Assembly: GCA_015227615.1 (NCBI GenBank)
Contig: JAALGZ010000004.1
Location: forward strand, 930,001 to 994,000
Direction of reading: 5' to 3'
Source of the DNA: Labyrinthula sp. Ha
Lineage: Eukaryota; Sar; Bigyra; Labyrinthulida; Labyrinthulaceae
Length of the DNA: 64,000 nucleotides
Below, one piece after another: positions 45,391 to 57,699 of this stretch (positions within the stretch are counted from its first letter, which is position 1; each line of letters opens with the position of its first letter). Position numbers and translations under genes: made by a program. The notes beneath the pieces were generated by a model, which saw only the letters and a program-made list of their open reading frames with translations, ran no database searches and had not been told where the DNA came from.

Positions 45391-45753
45391 TTATTTTTGC
45401 AGCCGTAACTTTACATTTGCAGGATTTATATCATAAATTTCGGGTGTATCAGATAAGAGATCAATCGTTTTCGCTGATTTAATCTTTGAAAGTTTATAAT
45501 TCTCTTCATATGTATCTTCATAGTCAGAGTAACAATATAGAGTGTAAAGAATAGGAACAGCTGCCGCTAAAATTACAAGATAAATAGGAAGAACAAGTGC
45601 CCAGTACTTTGAAGGTAAAAAATTAAGTCCAAATCTATCATGTAAGATTCTATCCGGTACCAAAAGCCAAATGGTGTAGCTTATATAAGACAACACACTG
45701 ATTAACCAAACAACTATTCCATAATATCCCTTTGATTTTGACATTTTAAACAT
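45391..45753 (-). CDS. PIGP: GPI-GlcNAc transferase subunit P (PIG-P)
   Basis: The 120-residue protein has two hydrophobic segments, YYGIVVWLISVLSYISYTIW and YWALVLPIYLVILAAAVPIL, separated by a short loop (VPDRILHDRFGLNFLPSK). The Y-x-x-x-x-W start, the P-D-x-x-L-H loop, the YWALxLPxY block and the C-terminal TPEIYDI segment are the signature of PIG-P. PIG-P is a small ER membrane subunit of the complex that transfers GlcNAc to phosphatidylinositol, the first step of GPI anchor synthesis. The length is slightly shorter than the human protein. Met1 and Met4 are both possible starts. There is no intron. No other GPI-pathway gene lies nearby. Confidence 0.92.
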   Translation of the reverse strand: MFKMSKSKGYYGIVVWLISVLSYISYTIWLLVPDRILHDRFGLNFLPSKYWALVLPIYLVILAAAVPILYTLYCYSDYEDTYEENYKLSKIKSAKTIDLLSDTPEIYDINPANVKLRLQK

Positions 45754-48700
45754 GGTAATTCAATATTGAGGAGAAAGTATATTACCATCTGATATGAAGC
45801 TAGTGAAGTCTAAACCACTTAAAAGCCTATCCTCAAGGCCAATTGTATTTTTTGAAGGTCAAATTCCTTAATTATACTTATATTAATATAACTAACAATG
45901 CATCTGGAATATCTAACTGTTAAACCCTTAATACATTAAAAAGATTTAGTTTTTATATCCTGTACTTCTGCGAACTAAATAAACCTTATAAGCAAAACCA
46001 TTTTCCGTAAGGTTATTAATAAGAGGCTTTAACCATCTTAAATGCACTACATAGAGCTTTCTCGCTTGTTGTTGATTATTTTTTTAACTATAGCTTACGG
46101 CGACGAATTATAAGGTGCTCTTTGGCTGTAGATATAGCAACACGATCACGGAATCTACGGCGGAATAAATTTGTTAATTAAGTCTAACTACATTTAACTC
46201 TTCTTTGAGTCCTGTTGTTTCTGAATGATCTTGTATATCCTTCTTATACTTTTAAATCCCTTTTGTTATTTTATCGCGATGGAGACAGGTTTCTTGGCTA
46301 TTACTTTTTTTTTCAGCAGGGTTTCTAATACATATAACTAAGATGGCCAAAGCATTACTTATAAGAACCCCATGTGGGTATACTAAAACATTAATGTTTA
46401 AATCATTCTATTAACATATAGATATTAAAGGTCACATAACCATGAAGGAGATTATGAATTATCTTTCTTCATAGTATGCTTTACATGATTACTGGGGAAC
46501 CCAAGACGACTGTATTGCTTAGCTTTCAAATAGATTGTAAAACTTAAATAATCCCGGTGTCTTAAATTTGATTTACGTATATTTTATTTTAGTAGGAAAA
46601 GTTTTGCATGAGTACTAGTATTGAAGGAAGATGATCATTAGCTTTAGAACTACTTTATTCAGGCAAAATATGCTAACACGGAACTAGTTTCATTAATAAA
46701 TTACGGTTCCATATTTGATTTCAATAAAAATTTTAAGTTTCTATCCTTAAATATTATCTCATAGAAACTTGTTACAGTCTTATTTACCTTTGCCACTCTA
46801 GAACTCTTCAAATTAGCAGGCATTAGTAACCATGTATAGAGCCATGTATGGCAACTTGTTTGATATTAGTACTGCAAAATCTCATTACATCGTACAAGAA
46901 GACATCACATTAAGTTTATTTAAGCCCTTTTAAGATATATATAACTATATTTCCACAAAAGCTAAGAATAGCCGAATATAAATGAAGTTATCTTAAATAT
47001 TGACGTTTATTGATTCCTTTGCCTTCCTAAATACTGTTTTTGAAAATTACAGTCTGTTAAACGAATTATATATTACAAGAGAATACAATTGGCAATTAGA
47101 TATTTGGCATCTCTTATTAATTTTAGTAAATTTATCTAAGAAATCAATACTGCATCAAAATATCTGACAATTTTGAAAAGAAAATACCTTATGTTTTTTT
47201 CAGCTTTAAGGTGTGTATGTATTTCTAAGAACTGTTATGACCTCTGAGATATCATTAAGACACTTTGCACAAATGAAAAGTATAAAAAGTATTTATGGTG
47301 CTTCTTAAAGTATGTAGATAACCTAAGCAAGAGCCACATAATTAGCTTGATCGAATGATACTAATATTGAAAGTGACAGTTGTAGCACATGTCGTTGCTT
47401 CCAAATCGACATTTGATTTGGCAGAAGACCTTTATATATATTAGTTGAAGCAATTAAGTATTTATCTTTTTTACCATATTAATTAAATAAAGCATTAAGG
47501 AAAGAGTCAATCATCCTATTTTATACCTTCATATTGCAACATTTACTAAGAAAAACAGGGTTATAGACTACAAACCTAAAGTCAACTAACAGGATAGAAC
47601 TTGGTGTGAGAGAAGATGAATTTGGGAATACATTTTTCAACATTAAGAAAAGTGAAAAATTCATGGTAACTCTCTTTGCTTAGCTAAGTGAGTTGGAACT
47701 GGAACGTTTACTGTCTTTTTTTTCTGCTACTCAGACTAGGTATCGCTTAATACAATAATGGCTGTGGGCGCCTAAAATTCTTCTTGGAGCCAACCTTGGT
47801 GCGACCATTGTCTTACTGTGTATTATTATTTTTTTGAAAATAGAAGGGTTTATTATCCACTCTAACTTAAAACAAACATTTTAACGTGTATTTAATATTA
47901 GAGAAATCAAATAGTGGCTGTTAAACGTAGCATCTCTTTTTGAGTTGGCAAATAACATAAGATACTGGTAATAAAAAAAAGATCAGAACGATATTAATTA
48001 AGCTGTAAAAATATGTATGAAAGGTTTGCACAGGAAACTATTTATGGTGAAAAAATCTAAAACATAAAACCTTATTTAGGCTGGCTATTGAATTATCTAT
48101 AACCATAAGGATCTCAAGAAAGCACTCGTAGACTTTGCAGAAATTACGCTTGTCATGAATGATTTCGCTAACCAGAATTTTTTAAGTGAATTTAGTCCAA
48201 GAATAAAAATTTGGGTAAAGTGACGGTGAAGTGTTAAAGGAGTAAGCTAACCTGGCTGTCCACTTTGCTTTCTCTGTCAAAAAAATATTCAGTTTAGGCT
48301 TGACAGCATTATGGATATTTATTTCTTGAAAATTGTAGGAGCTAGTAGAGAAGAATTCTTTTTTGCTGTTGGATAAACCTAAAATGCATATTGTATTTTT
48401 CCTGCGCAGATTATAAACTGCGGTTACAATAATTTTTGATTAAGTTATTAATTTTAAATACTTGGCTGAGCTCTGAGTGAATTTCCGAAGAGGCGTCATG
48501 CATTTCAGAAAAGGAAAACGTTAGGATATAATTAGATACTTCCTTTCTGGTTCGTCTCGTTCTATCAAAAAATCAGCATACAGGACATTCCGCTGTTACT
48601 AAAAGGGTACTGAAATCAAAGGAAAACCCACAAGAAATATTTCAACAGTGGCATTTTACATTTGCATGGGCATTGTTTAAATTTCTATTCACAAGGCTAG

Positions 48701-49126
48701 CTGTAACGTGCAAAACTTCACCTTGTTGGACCAAGATGCAACACAACACCAGAAGAATCTTAACTCTGCTGACTCGTGCAGTTTGGCTGTGCTTTTATAC
48801 ATTAACTTCATCAGTGACATATTTCTAGATCAAAGTTAATTCAATAGACAACTTCAACTATAGCAATTACTTTTGTTAGTATAAACTATGTTGGTGTAAC
48901 TTATCTTATCACAAGACATAGTTTTATTGCTACTAGATAAAATTCACCCACAGTATCTTTTCGTGTGAATTATTATCTGATTACAATTTTCTATATTTAC
49001 CAAAACATATTAGACAAACTGCTATATTCTAATATGGCTACTTTGGTCATTAATCGCATTAAATACTGGAAATAGATGTATATTTTGGGCGTTTGTTAAC
49101 TTCTCGTAAAAACTGCACTTTGGGCA
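45754..49126. other. AT-rich spacer of about 3.4 kb
   Basis: No open frame above about 60 codons, RNA gene or transposon is recognised. Confidence 0.5.
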
Positions 49127-49134
49127 TATATAAT
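49127..49134 (+). promoter_or_regulatory. Possible TATA box of the DUF4139-ubiquitin gene
   Basis: TATATAAT lies 47 bases upstream of the start codon. The region is AT-rich, so this may be chance. Confidence 0.3.
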
Positions 49135-49180
49135 ACATCAGGAGATTCAAAACCTATCCGTTGAACAACAAAGAAAAAAA

Positions 49181-51682
49181 ATGGAAGAAACACCTGAAAT
49201 TCCACTGGAGAAGATAACCTTGTATTTTAACGATTTATGCTTTGTTGAAAGAAGGGCTAGCACACCTGCAGAGAGGTTTCAAGTTAAAGTATCACGGGAT
49301 ACTTCAGATATTGCAATTAAGTCATTTTCTGCGTCGTACAAAGATAACTTTCAAGTAGTAGAGGTGAAAATTACCCCATCGAAGCCAAAGCAACAATTTT
49401 CTGGGGCTCTTGGCCTCAGTTCTAATCATAATTTGGGAGATTTTCTTCGAAAAGTGTTGGGTGAAGAAGTTGTGGTTGACACTCGGGAAAAATCTGTTCG
49501 AGGGAAAGTTTTTCTGGTAGAAGAACGTGAAAGGCCAATTATTGCTAAAGATGAAGTAGCGCATGGAAAAACCAACCACGTTGAGAAAGAGCTTCTCCTT
49601 AATTTGTTCATAGAGGAAACAGCCGCAATAGAGAAAGTCAACCTTTTAGAAATTGACGGGCTACGTTTGGTAAATCCCCTGTTACAAAAGAAGCTTGTCG
49701 ATGCACTAATGGAAGTTAATAGGTTTAAAATTCAAGATGACTCTGTCGGAAAACAGTTTGATGGAGATACTGTAAATCTTGCTGTAGAGCTTGCTAAGGA
49801 TTGCAAACTCTGTTCTGAGAATACATTGAATGTCAGTTATGTCACGAAGAATAGTTCTGAATGGGAATGCTTATATAGAGCGTTCTTGCCACAGAGTGAT
49901 GCTGCAGGTGATTCAAGTATAGATCCCAATGGCTGGTGTGGAAAGGAAACGATGATGACTTTTCATTCACTTGCAAGCGTTCAAAATTTAACTACAGAAA
50001 ATTGGAATAACATTGACTTAAGCTTAGTTGCAGGTGAGTTGAGATTGGCCCAGAAAAGTTCTCCTCAGTTGACCCAAAAAAAGAAAAAGAAAGAAGCATT
50101 GGCGAGATCTTCGGGCATGCAGGTATTCATCAAAACACTTACTGGGAAAACCGTTACACTGGATGTTTCATCCAATGATACAATTACAGTTATTAAGTCT
50201 AAGATTCAAGACAAGGAAGGAATTCCACCAGACCAACAAAGACTAATTTTTGCAGGAAAACAGCTAGAGGATGGAAGAACACTTTCTGATTACAACATAC
50301 AAAAGGAATCCACCCTTCACCTCGTTCTTCGTCTTCGAGGTGGACCTTCACAAAAAAAAAGAAAGGCACGGAGAAAACATTTAGCTATACAGATTGAAGA
50401 GGAAGATGATGATGAAGACTTTGAGCAGCTCTCTGCAAAAGAAATAGCAGGTAGTGAGAAAGACATCATGTACTCACTTCAGCGAAGAATATCCTTGCGC
50501 CGGGGCGAGAAAGCTATTTTCCCGGTTGCCGCTCATGAACTAAGAGGGCATAAGGTTTTAATGTACGATCCATCAGAAAGTGAAACAAATGCTATTACGG
50601 CACTACATGTATTTAATGATTCTGAGGATAAGTTGTCACCGGGTCAACTGTCTATTCAAAGTGAAAAAGATGGGAGGTTTTTAGGACAGGCTGAGCTGCC
50701 ACCACTACTACCAGGGGATGAGCATATCATTTCTTTTGCGGAAGATAATGCGATTGGTGTAATCAGAACTAAAAAATCTGACGTTGACAGCATTGAATTG
50801 GTTGAGATGGATTATGAAGATGACTCGTATGGAGGTCAGAAAATGTTTAGTTCATTTGTTCTTGTACACAAGGTTAAGAGGAGAACAATATATACCATGC
50901 AAAATAACTCCAACTATAATGTTGAAACGTTATACTTAGAGCACAAAGCTGGTGCCGACCATGGTGGATTTGTAATTCTTACTAAAGGAGATAACGTGCT
51001 AAAAGATGTAGTTGGGTTTTGCCGCTATAAATTTAGTTTTGCACCTTTGGAAAAAATAGAGTTCGAAGTCATTGAAGAAGCTGAATATATCAAACATCTC
51101 GACGCTGGTGTACTTGACTTCAAAGATCACTCAAATCTTTTGAAACTCATTGAGTTTCAGAGAAAAGAAGTTCCTAACCTTGAGCTACAAGGTAAATTCT
51201 CACATGACCTGAAGGAGTTACTGGAGAAAAGAATAAAGCTCGGAAGGTTGGTTAAACTTCTCAAAGGTTTATCACAATCTTCAACCTCAAACTTAAGCAG
51301 CTTTATTAAACAAGTACAGAAACTTGATGACATTGACGCTAAGATTAAGAAGTATCTTACCTCTTATGAGCAAACTACGACCAAGATCAAGGAGAACGAG
51401 AGAGAAAAGAAATTCCAAACTGAGAAAGAGGTTCAAGTAGTTCGTAACATTGAGCGTCTTAGGCAGAACATAAAGAGTATGGAAGCGTTTTCGGGAAATG
51501 CTTTAGTCAAGAGATACAGTAAGGAGTTAGACAATGCGGAAACTGTCCTTAGTAACCATAGAGACAGTATAGATAAGCTTAACGCGCTGCTCTACCAGCA
51601 AAATGAGGAACTTAAGGGTTATGTCACTCAAGTCAGAGAAATTGCCCTAAAAGAACTAGCCAAGATTCATCCAAAACTATAA
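49181..51682 (+). CDS. DUF4139-family protein with a complete ubiquitin nested inside
   Basis: The frame of 833 codons has no intron. Residues 85-210 resemble the region preceding DUF4139 ([20 protein letters not shown]). Residues about 215-290 carry the first half of DUF4139 ([40 protein letters not shown]). After a lysine-rich linker, residues 313-388 are a whole ubiquitin, from [12 protein letters not shown] to LVLRLRGG, with all seven lysines and the L8-I44-V70 surface. A basic stretch ([12 protein letters not shown]) and an acidic stretch follow. Residues about 425-640 then carry the rest of DUF4139 ([27 protein letters not shown]). The last 150 residues are probably coiled coil. Ubiquitin thus sits in the long loop of DUF4139. 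The bond after RGG is Gly-Pro, usually a poor substrate for deubiquitinases, so the ubiquitin probably stays attached. The basic flank could be a nuclear signal. Function is unknown. Confidence 0.93.
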   Translation: MEETPEIPLEKITLYFNDLCFVERRASTPAERFQVKVSRDTSDIAIKSFSASYKDNFQVVEVKITPSKPKQQFSGALGLSSNHNLGDFLRKVLGEEVVVDTREKSVRGKVFLVEERERPIIAKDEVAHGKTNHVEKELLLNLFIEETAAIEKVNLLEIDGLRLVNPLLQKKLVDALMEVNRFKIQDDSVGKQFDGDTVNLAVELAKDCKLCSENTLNVSYVTKNSSEWECLYRAFLPQSDAAGDSSIDPNGWCGKETMMTFHSLASVQNLTTENWNNIDLSLVAGELRLAQKSSPQLTQKKKKKEALARSSGMQVFIKTLTGKTVTLDVSSNDTITVIKSKIQDKEGIPPDQQRLIFAGKQLEDGRTLSDYNIQKESTLHLVLRLRGGPSQKKRKARRKHLAIQIEEEDDDEDFEQLSAKEIAGSEKDIMYSLQRRISLRRGEKAIFPVAAHELRGHKVLMYDPSESETNAITALHVFNDSEDKLSPGQLSIQSEKDGRFLGQAELPPLLPGDEHIISFAEDNAIGVIRTKKSDVDSIELVEMDYEDDSYGGQKMFSSFVLVHKVKRRTIYTMQNNSNYNVETLYLEHKAGADHGGFVILTKGDNVLKDVVGFCRYKFSFAPLEKIEFEVIEEAEYIKHLDAGVLDFKDHSNLLKLIEFQRKEVPNLELQGKFSHDLKELLEKRIKLGRLVKLLKGLSQSSTSNLSSFIKQVQKLDDIDAKIKKYLTSYEQTTTKIKENEREKKFQTEKEVQVVRNIERLRQNIKSMEAFSGNALVKRYSKELDNAETVLSNHRDSIDKLNALLYQQNEELKGYVTQVREIALKELAKIHPKL

Positions 51683-51773
51683 TTAGTATGTTCTAAATGT
51701 AAGTAACGTTGGTTTCAGTCAGTCGAATTGCAAGGTGAAAGTAATAATGTCGCATTTATTAGGCGTCCAAATG

Positions 51774-54260
51774 TCAATCACACAAATTATAAGACAGTCT
51801 GGAAAGTTGTTTGGAGATTTTATGCAATCTATCTGAAACTTCCCTTTTTCTGACAAGACCTTGATCCACAAGCTGCTGTATCTGATTCCCTTCAAAGTTA
51901 AGCAGGAAAGATGCAACAACTTGGCTCGCCGCAAGAATTTCATCTTCGCTACTCATCTTATCCTTAGCATGTTCATCAAACCAGTTCAACACCTTCTGAC
52001 ACTGATTCTTACTCTCTTCAAGTACCATTTTGTATTCTAAAGTTTCTATTCCGTCGTCATCAGCAAAGAGTGGTTCAAACTCTACTGTTGCCCTTTCATG
52101 TGCAGCCAGATAGTTAATAGCCAAGAAACATTTCTTTCTAAACATTTCATGGTGAAAGTGTTTTCGATTGTATAAATCTAAAGTTCTTGCATCAAAAATA
52201 AAAGATTCTAGTTTAAGAACAAGCTCATGTGATAGAACGTTTATACATTTCCAATCATCAATCGGTTTCTCTTTAGAAACGTGTTCTCTTGACATTTCGA
52301 CGCTCTCTAGTAATAAATCAACGATCTCTTTGTAAAAAGCAAAACCATCACGTACTTGAATCCAGTAACTATTCTTTACCAAAGCCAGGAAAGTGAGCCT
52401 TAGATCTCTTAGTTTTAGCTCATTGACCTTTCTATCAACACTTTCTTCTTTCTCATGTTGAATTGTATTAAAAGGTTGAAGGAAGTTGATCCAAAAGTTT
52501 CTCTTACTACTAATTTCATGTGCTGCACCCATGTTTGCATTTTGCACTTTCTCAAGTTCATCTGAATTTAATATTTCCTCCTTCAGAGCAGGGATTTGGC
52601 TGGAAACAAACTTGAAGCTCGAGGACGATAGAATCGGCAACTTGAGAAGCGATTTATACTTCGATATAACTTTCTGATCTATATCTTTGAACAGGGCTTT
52701 TACCCTATTTTCATCGACTTTTGTTAGTCCAATTAGTCCTAGTTTACTCAACACAGTATGACTAGATCCCCCATTTATCAATAAAGAGAGCAAAGCAAGA
52801 CCCCCTACAAAAAACAACACTTGATCAACTTCCTCTTGTGCAGATACCTGAGAAGCCAAAATTGCCTTTGAAGAATTAGGTCCTATCTCTACCTGTTCTT
52901 TTACAATTTCAGCGACTTCTGCTTGAAGACTCAAAGCCAATGCCAAACCAACAGCACCTCTTAACCCAGCAAATGCTGCAAATGACAACTCTCTGTCATC
53001 ACTTCCAAGTCCAATTCGAGTCAAAACTGGTCGAGAAATAAGAAAGGTAAGTGCTCTAATCAAATTGACAATCACGAACAAGTAAACAAGTAATCCAACA
53101 TAACTGATACGAAAGTTGAACGATTTCACTGAAATCTTGCCACCCCAAACAACGCCTGACAGGGTGAAAAGTGTAGTATTTGCAATATGTTCAATCACAT
53201 GCCACACTTTGTAAAGTTGTTTTCGGTACAAAATGTATGGTGATCCAAAAGCTGCTCCAGTTAATCCACAAGCAACAACTGTAAGCACCCCTGAAAAATG
53301 AAGTACGAACTGAGCTATATAGAAAGACAAATAAGCTGCGACTATGGTTGAAACAATTTGTAAGACCACATCTTCTGTAGAAAATTTCTTATTCAAATTT
53401 CTTAAACACTCGAGTAGAAGAATTCCACAGAAAAATCCAAAGGCTAGTCCACCAAGTGCCTCCTTTGCAAAAAGTTTGAATCCTAAGAATAATCAAAAAC
53501 CAATCAAAACCTTCCAAAAAAAGATATGATGAATCTCCATCTGAAAAATCACGCTCTATAAAATATCCTTTTTTAAAAACCTCGTAGAACACTATTGCTG
53601 CTCCATCATTCAGCATACTTTCCCCACTGATCAGAGTACTTAATCGAACTGGAGCATCAACCTCTTTAAGAAGGGCCAAAACGGCCACTGGATCTGTTGC
53701 TGCTGTAATACTTCCAAAGGTAAGCTAACCGTTAAACAGGAGAAAGCATCTACGCAAAGAAAAATTGGCCATTCAATAGTTCCAAACCAAAAATACACGG
53801 TCGCAGCTGTGAGAAAAGTCCCGAATAACATGCCAGGGAAAGCAAGGAGTAAAATTTGAGATACATTGTTCTCAAACATAAAGAAGTTGACTTGTAAAGC
53901 GTCTCCGAATAAAAGAGCAGGTAGAAATCCAAGAAGCATCATGTCAGGATGGATGTCTTTCCAGATTTGAATGGATTGTCCCAGATGATCTGCGCATTGA
54001 AGAGAAGTACGCTCATGAACAAGACCAATTATTGCTCCAACAACGAATAGAAGGGCTGTAAAAGGAAGCTCTGAGACTGGAAACTTGGATTCACGAATGT
54101 ACTGCTTTATTCTTGATGGAAAGCGGGTGGTGCAGAAAAGAATGCTTCCACCTATAACCTGTACCAACAGAGGAAAAATAAATCCTTTTATTAAACTTTC
54201 GTCCAAAGGTTCCTCACATGTTTCTAAAAAGTAAAACAAGTAACGGTTGTACCTTCCCAT
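51774..54260 (-). CDS. SOS1/NHE-like Na+/H+ antiporter
   Basis: Three exons (54260-53754, 53724-53511, 53482-51774) joined by 29-nt and 28-nt introns encode 809 residues. The first 430 or so carry about 12 hydrophobic segments of the CPA1 exchanger fold. Signatures are LLGFLPALLFGDALQV, ITAATDPVAVLALLKE, the ion-binding-site block LISGESMLNDGAAIVFYEVF, and AFAGLRGAVGLALAL. These match plasma-membrane SOS1-type and NHE exchangers that expel Na+ against H+. The C-terminal 380 residues are hydrophilic and helical, probably a cytosolic regulatory tail. I see no cyclic-nucleotide-binding domain, and the protein is shorter than plant SOS1. It ends at TGA, 91 bp from the convergent DUF4139-ubiquitin gene. 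The start is the first ATG of the open frame, just before the hydrophobic part. Confidence 0.93.
53483..53510 (-). other. 28-nt intron, second intron of the antiporter gene
   Basis: The intron runs from GTTTTGATTGG to TTATTCTTAG, phase 1. Removal joins FLEG to FKLFAKEALGG and restores the frame. Confidence 0.9.
53725..53753 (-). other. 29-nt intron, first intron of the antiporter gene
   Basis: The intron runs from GTAGATGCTTTC to TTAACGGTTAG, phase 0. Removal joins WPIFLC to LTFGSITAATDPVAV and restores the conserved TDPVAV block. Confidence 0.9.
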
Positions 54261-57200
54261 GAGTTCATGTTGTATCCTTTATTTAACTGCACCGAGGATA
54301 ATATTTTGGGTACTCTTATTGAAATCGATGTGATGACGTGGCCGAGTGTTTCCTGTGCAAAGCAGAGTGGAAACAAAGTGGAAACAAATTATAACCTTGT
54401 TTGCTTCAGCCCTTGGTTTAAGGAAAGAAAAAGAGAGAGTTTAAATCTTAAAAATTAAAATTACAGTAATTTTTTATTTTTGTTATGTATATATACATAT
54501 CTTGTTTTGAGTAAGACACCATACTCACGCAGAAATAATTAGAGATTTTTAGTCTTTAATATGCACAGTGCTGTTGTTAACAAAGTTTGGCTTACATGAT
54601 ATCATAGAAGTAAATTTATTTTAAAATTTAAAAATATTTTGAATTAGATAATATTTGTAAGAAGATTTTCGAATAAAATTTACTTTTCTTGAAAATAAAA
54701 GATTCTAAGCTCTGCCCTAGACACAACTATGATAAAAAGGCTACGAAAAGTTAGCTCCTCCCTAATAACTATTAGGAAACATGGTTTAGGTTTATCAATT
54801 TTTTTTAATCAGTTTAATCTAATAATATTAAATTTTGATGTTTTCTACGGTTACGTAAAAGGTTTAGAGCAAATAGTGGCATTACCATGAAGCGACCCGT
54901 ACATCGCACTAGAACCTGGAGAACCGTGAGAACTTACTTTTGAACCAACTGCACAACGGTATAATTGAGAAATTATAAAGTCGATTAAATAAAAATTATA
55001 TGTAAATATTTTATTTTTGAGTCGTATTCTATTTATTCTTTTTTTTTTCGGTTGGTTCTGTCTATATATACAAGTAGCTCTATTCTTCCCTGCATGAACT
55101 GCATCTCGGATAGACTCGTTTCCTAATATATTATAAACCAGATCAGATGGAACCGTCACTCTTTTTCATTCTCACGAACCTCTAGATTCCTCGCTCCTAA
55201 TAAAGGCTCTCAAAACCAGAAAAAGCAGACGTCTTCTATGGCTATAAATACAAGAGAAAAAACGCAATCTTTTTCAATCTTCTGAAAATAATAATAATAA
55301 AATGCTTAAACCTAAACTTTTATATAATATTAAAAGTTAAACGGTATATTACAATTCCAGCCTTTAGAAAGAAGCAGGTAATTTTCTTGATGTGATTCTC
55401 AAGGAAACACTCTAAGGTCATATAACATGCGGGTAATTGTTCTTGACGATCTTGTTAGCTTCTGAAATGCCCCCAATGATATACTGGTTTACGTTGGAAT
55501 AACATCCTGTACAGGTTGATGAAGTTAGCGTATAATCCCAGCAAGAATTAGAATAAGAATCATGACTTCATACACCTGACGTTAAGTTCAAGCTCATAAT
55601 ATTCACCACAAATAAAGGATTTGAGTTCAGCAATTGCATGAGTAGGGTTATTTCTTTGTCGACCAACAATATAATAGATTTACTGGCCCGCAGTTATTAG
55701 TTAAGTAATTTTTTAAGGGGTTAGTTAAAGGTGGTAAACTCGTGTGGCTATTGCATCAGACTACCCTTCTCCTTTCTAATAATATTTTTCATTCCTTGGC
55801 AGAACTCCGGGAAACGCTTTCCAGATCTTCAAAGTGACAAATGCAGATTTCATTGTTAGACATAATGTATTGTTTCACCTTTGAGTTACTTTAGATGTAG
55901 TATGTGATGTACCCTTCAGTCATGTGCATAAAGCATAAATTTTAAGAATCAGAGTCTACCGATGCTAGTATGCATTTGTAGAGCCAATACTACATAGATT
56001 GCTAAGCAGATAAAAGTCTAAAATTATTTGCAGGTAGACTAAAAATGGGTTTATAATAGAGACGATTTGGTCTCATTTTGGGATGTGATGAACTCATATA
56101 CTTCGATAAGAATATTTTGTGGAATCTATTCAAACGGTCATTGAACCGGAGTTGGAACAGCTGTAGCATTTCTAAGGGTGAGTTCTAGATAATCGAAGAA
56201 CCTCTACATTAGCATGAGTCTAAGACGCGATACAGTAAGAATATCTGTCTTAGAGTTGCATTTCTACATGTGAAGTATAACTTGAAGGAGCTAACTGGAA
56301 ATATGAAAGTTTTGAGGGCATTGAATGAGAAGTCTCTTCAGCTTATATTTCAGTAACTAGGAAAGAACTTGTTAGTTGGGTGTAAAACCAGCAATAGTAA
56401 TGCAGTATGTGTATTGGTGGCATATCAATCATTAATGTCTAAGCTATGGTTTTCATGACGAATTAGTTCAACAGAATAACGATTAACATTATCTGGATAC
56501 AAGACTTCAATCACAAAAATGAGCGAAAAGGGTTCATTGGCAAAATTTTCATCGATGTTGAAACCTTCTCATCCATAAAACAGAAGTCGGACGCCATATT
56601 GAAAATTTACACAACTCGTAGTTTAGAGACTGAATATTCTAGTATTAATTTAATGGGGTAAATTCAAAAGTTGTTTATTTGCCTGGGAATGTCACATAGG
56701 GGATATTTCGCCCAAGGGCCAAGAAATGGGAGCAACCAAAAGAAAAGTGGTTTTTGAAGTTTAAAATTACTACACAAAAAAAGAAATGTAATTCGTTAAT
56801 TCCTTATTTTCTCTGTCCCTCTCGTGTTAGTGGACTCGGATTCGTCTCTGTTCTCAAATCATACCTTGACAGCAAAGCCCCCCTTACTGACTTGCATCCG
56901 TAACTAGTTTTAATACAAACCCCATTAAGTAGTTTGTTTTAATCTGGTAAATAATTATTATATGATAGGTGAATATTATATACTTGCACGAATAAACTAT
57001 GGAAAACATTGGTAATAAATTACTTCTCCATTTATTATTTGCTATATCCATTCTTAATAGTTAATAGTTAAGGTGGGAGTAAGGTACTACATTTGCAAAT
57101 CCGCCTATGCGTTTATCTTAGGGTCCAATGCCAGTCCGCCGCTCACTAGGGAAGCTTCCCGTCTCGTGCTCCTACTGTCACTTTAGCCAACCATATTCGC

Positions 57201-57699
57201 TACTTCTTTCGGAAATAAATTTAATTGATCGTAGAGGGAGAAAAGAAATTAAACAACGGAGATAAATACGAAGAGAATAATTTATTCAGCTAGCTTTCAT
57301 CCGCGCAGTGCGAAGTTCCAATGGTGTGTCGTTGATTTCTAATTTTCGTCTGTATGCTTATTTTGCGACTTAGGCTTACAGCGTTTTGTTCGTGTTCCTT
57401 CAACGTTGTGGGTTAGCAGTTGGAGGTTTTTGGTATGTTAGTGGTGTTGTAGGCACTAATTTTGAACAATGCCGAGGAGAAGGCCAATGGTTAGGAGTTT
57501 GTTGGTGACAGGATGAAAGTGTGGGATAATCGCTGTGCGTTTGGGCCTCTCACTGATGTTTAATTGTGGCTTTTTGCGTTCGGATTGATGGTGAAGGTGG
57601 ATGCATAGAGGAGTATTCGGTAGAGTTTTGCTGTAGTTATCACAACTAGCGTTTTTTGATGACAGACCTAAACAATAAGAATATATTTACTTTTGTTGT
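54261..57699. other. AT-rich spacer of about 3.4 kb
   Basis: No supported gene. A minus-strand open run of about 105 codons (54851-55159) includes protein-like ends (VPSDLVYNILGNESIRDAVH and SKVSSHGSPGSSAMYGSLHG) but an AT-rich middle and no ATG. GC content rises at about 57100-57690, which may be further LINE-derived sequence downstream of the relic at 57700. Confidence 0.4.

Noticed and set aside
49181-51682. Ordinary ubiquitin precursor or ubiquitin-ribosomal fusion.
   Set aside because: The ubiquitin is single, starts at residue 313, is followed by Pro, and both flanks belong to one domain family.
51774-54260. Antiporter region as three separate genes or a frameshifted pseudogene.
   Set aside because: Removing 29- and 28-nt GT-AG introns gives one frame with all conserved blocks in order.
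57100-57200. GC-richer block with the palindrome GGGAAGCTTCCC as an RNA gene.
   Set aside because: No cloverleaf or conserved RNA motif could be made out. It is more likely old repeat DNA.
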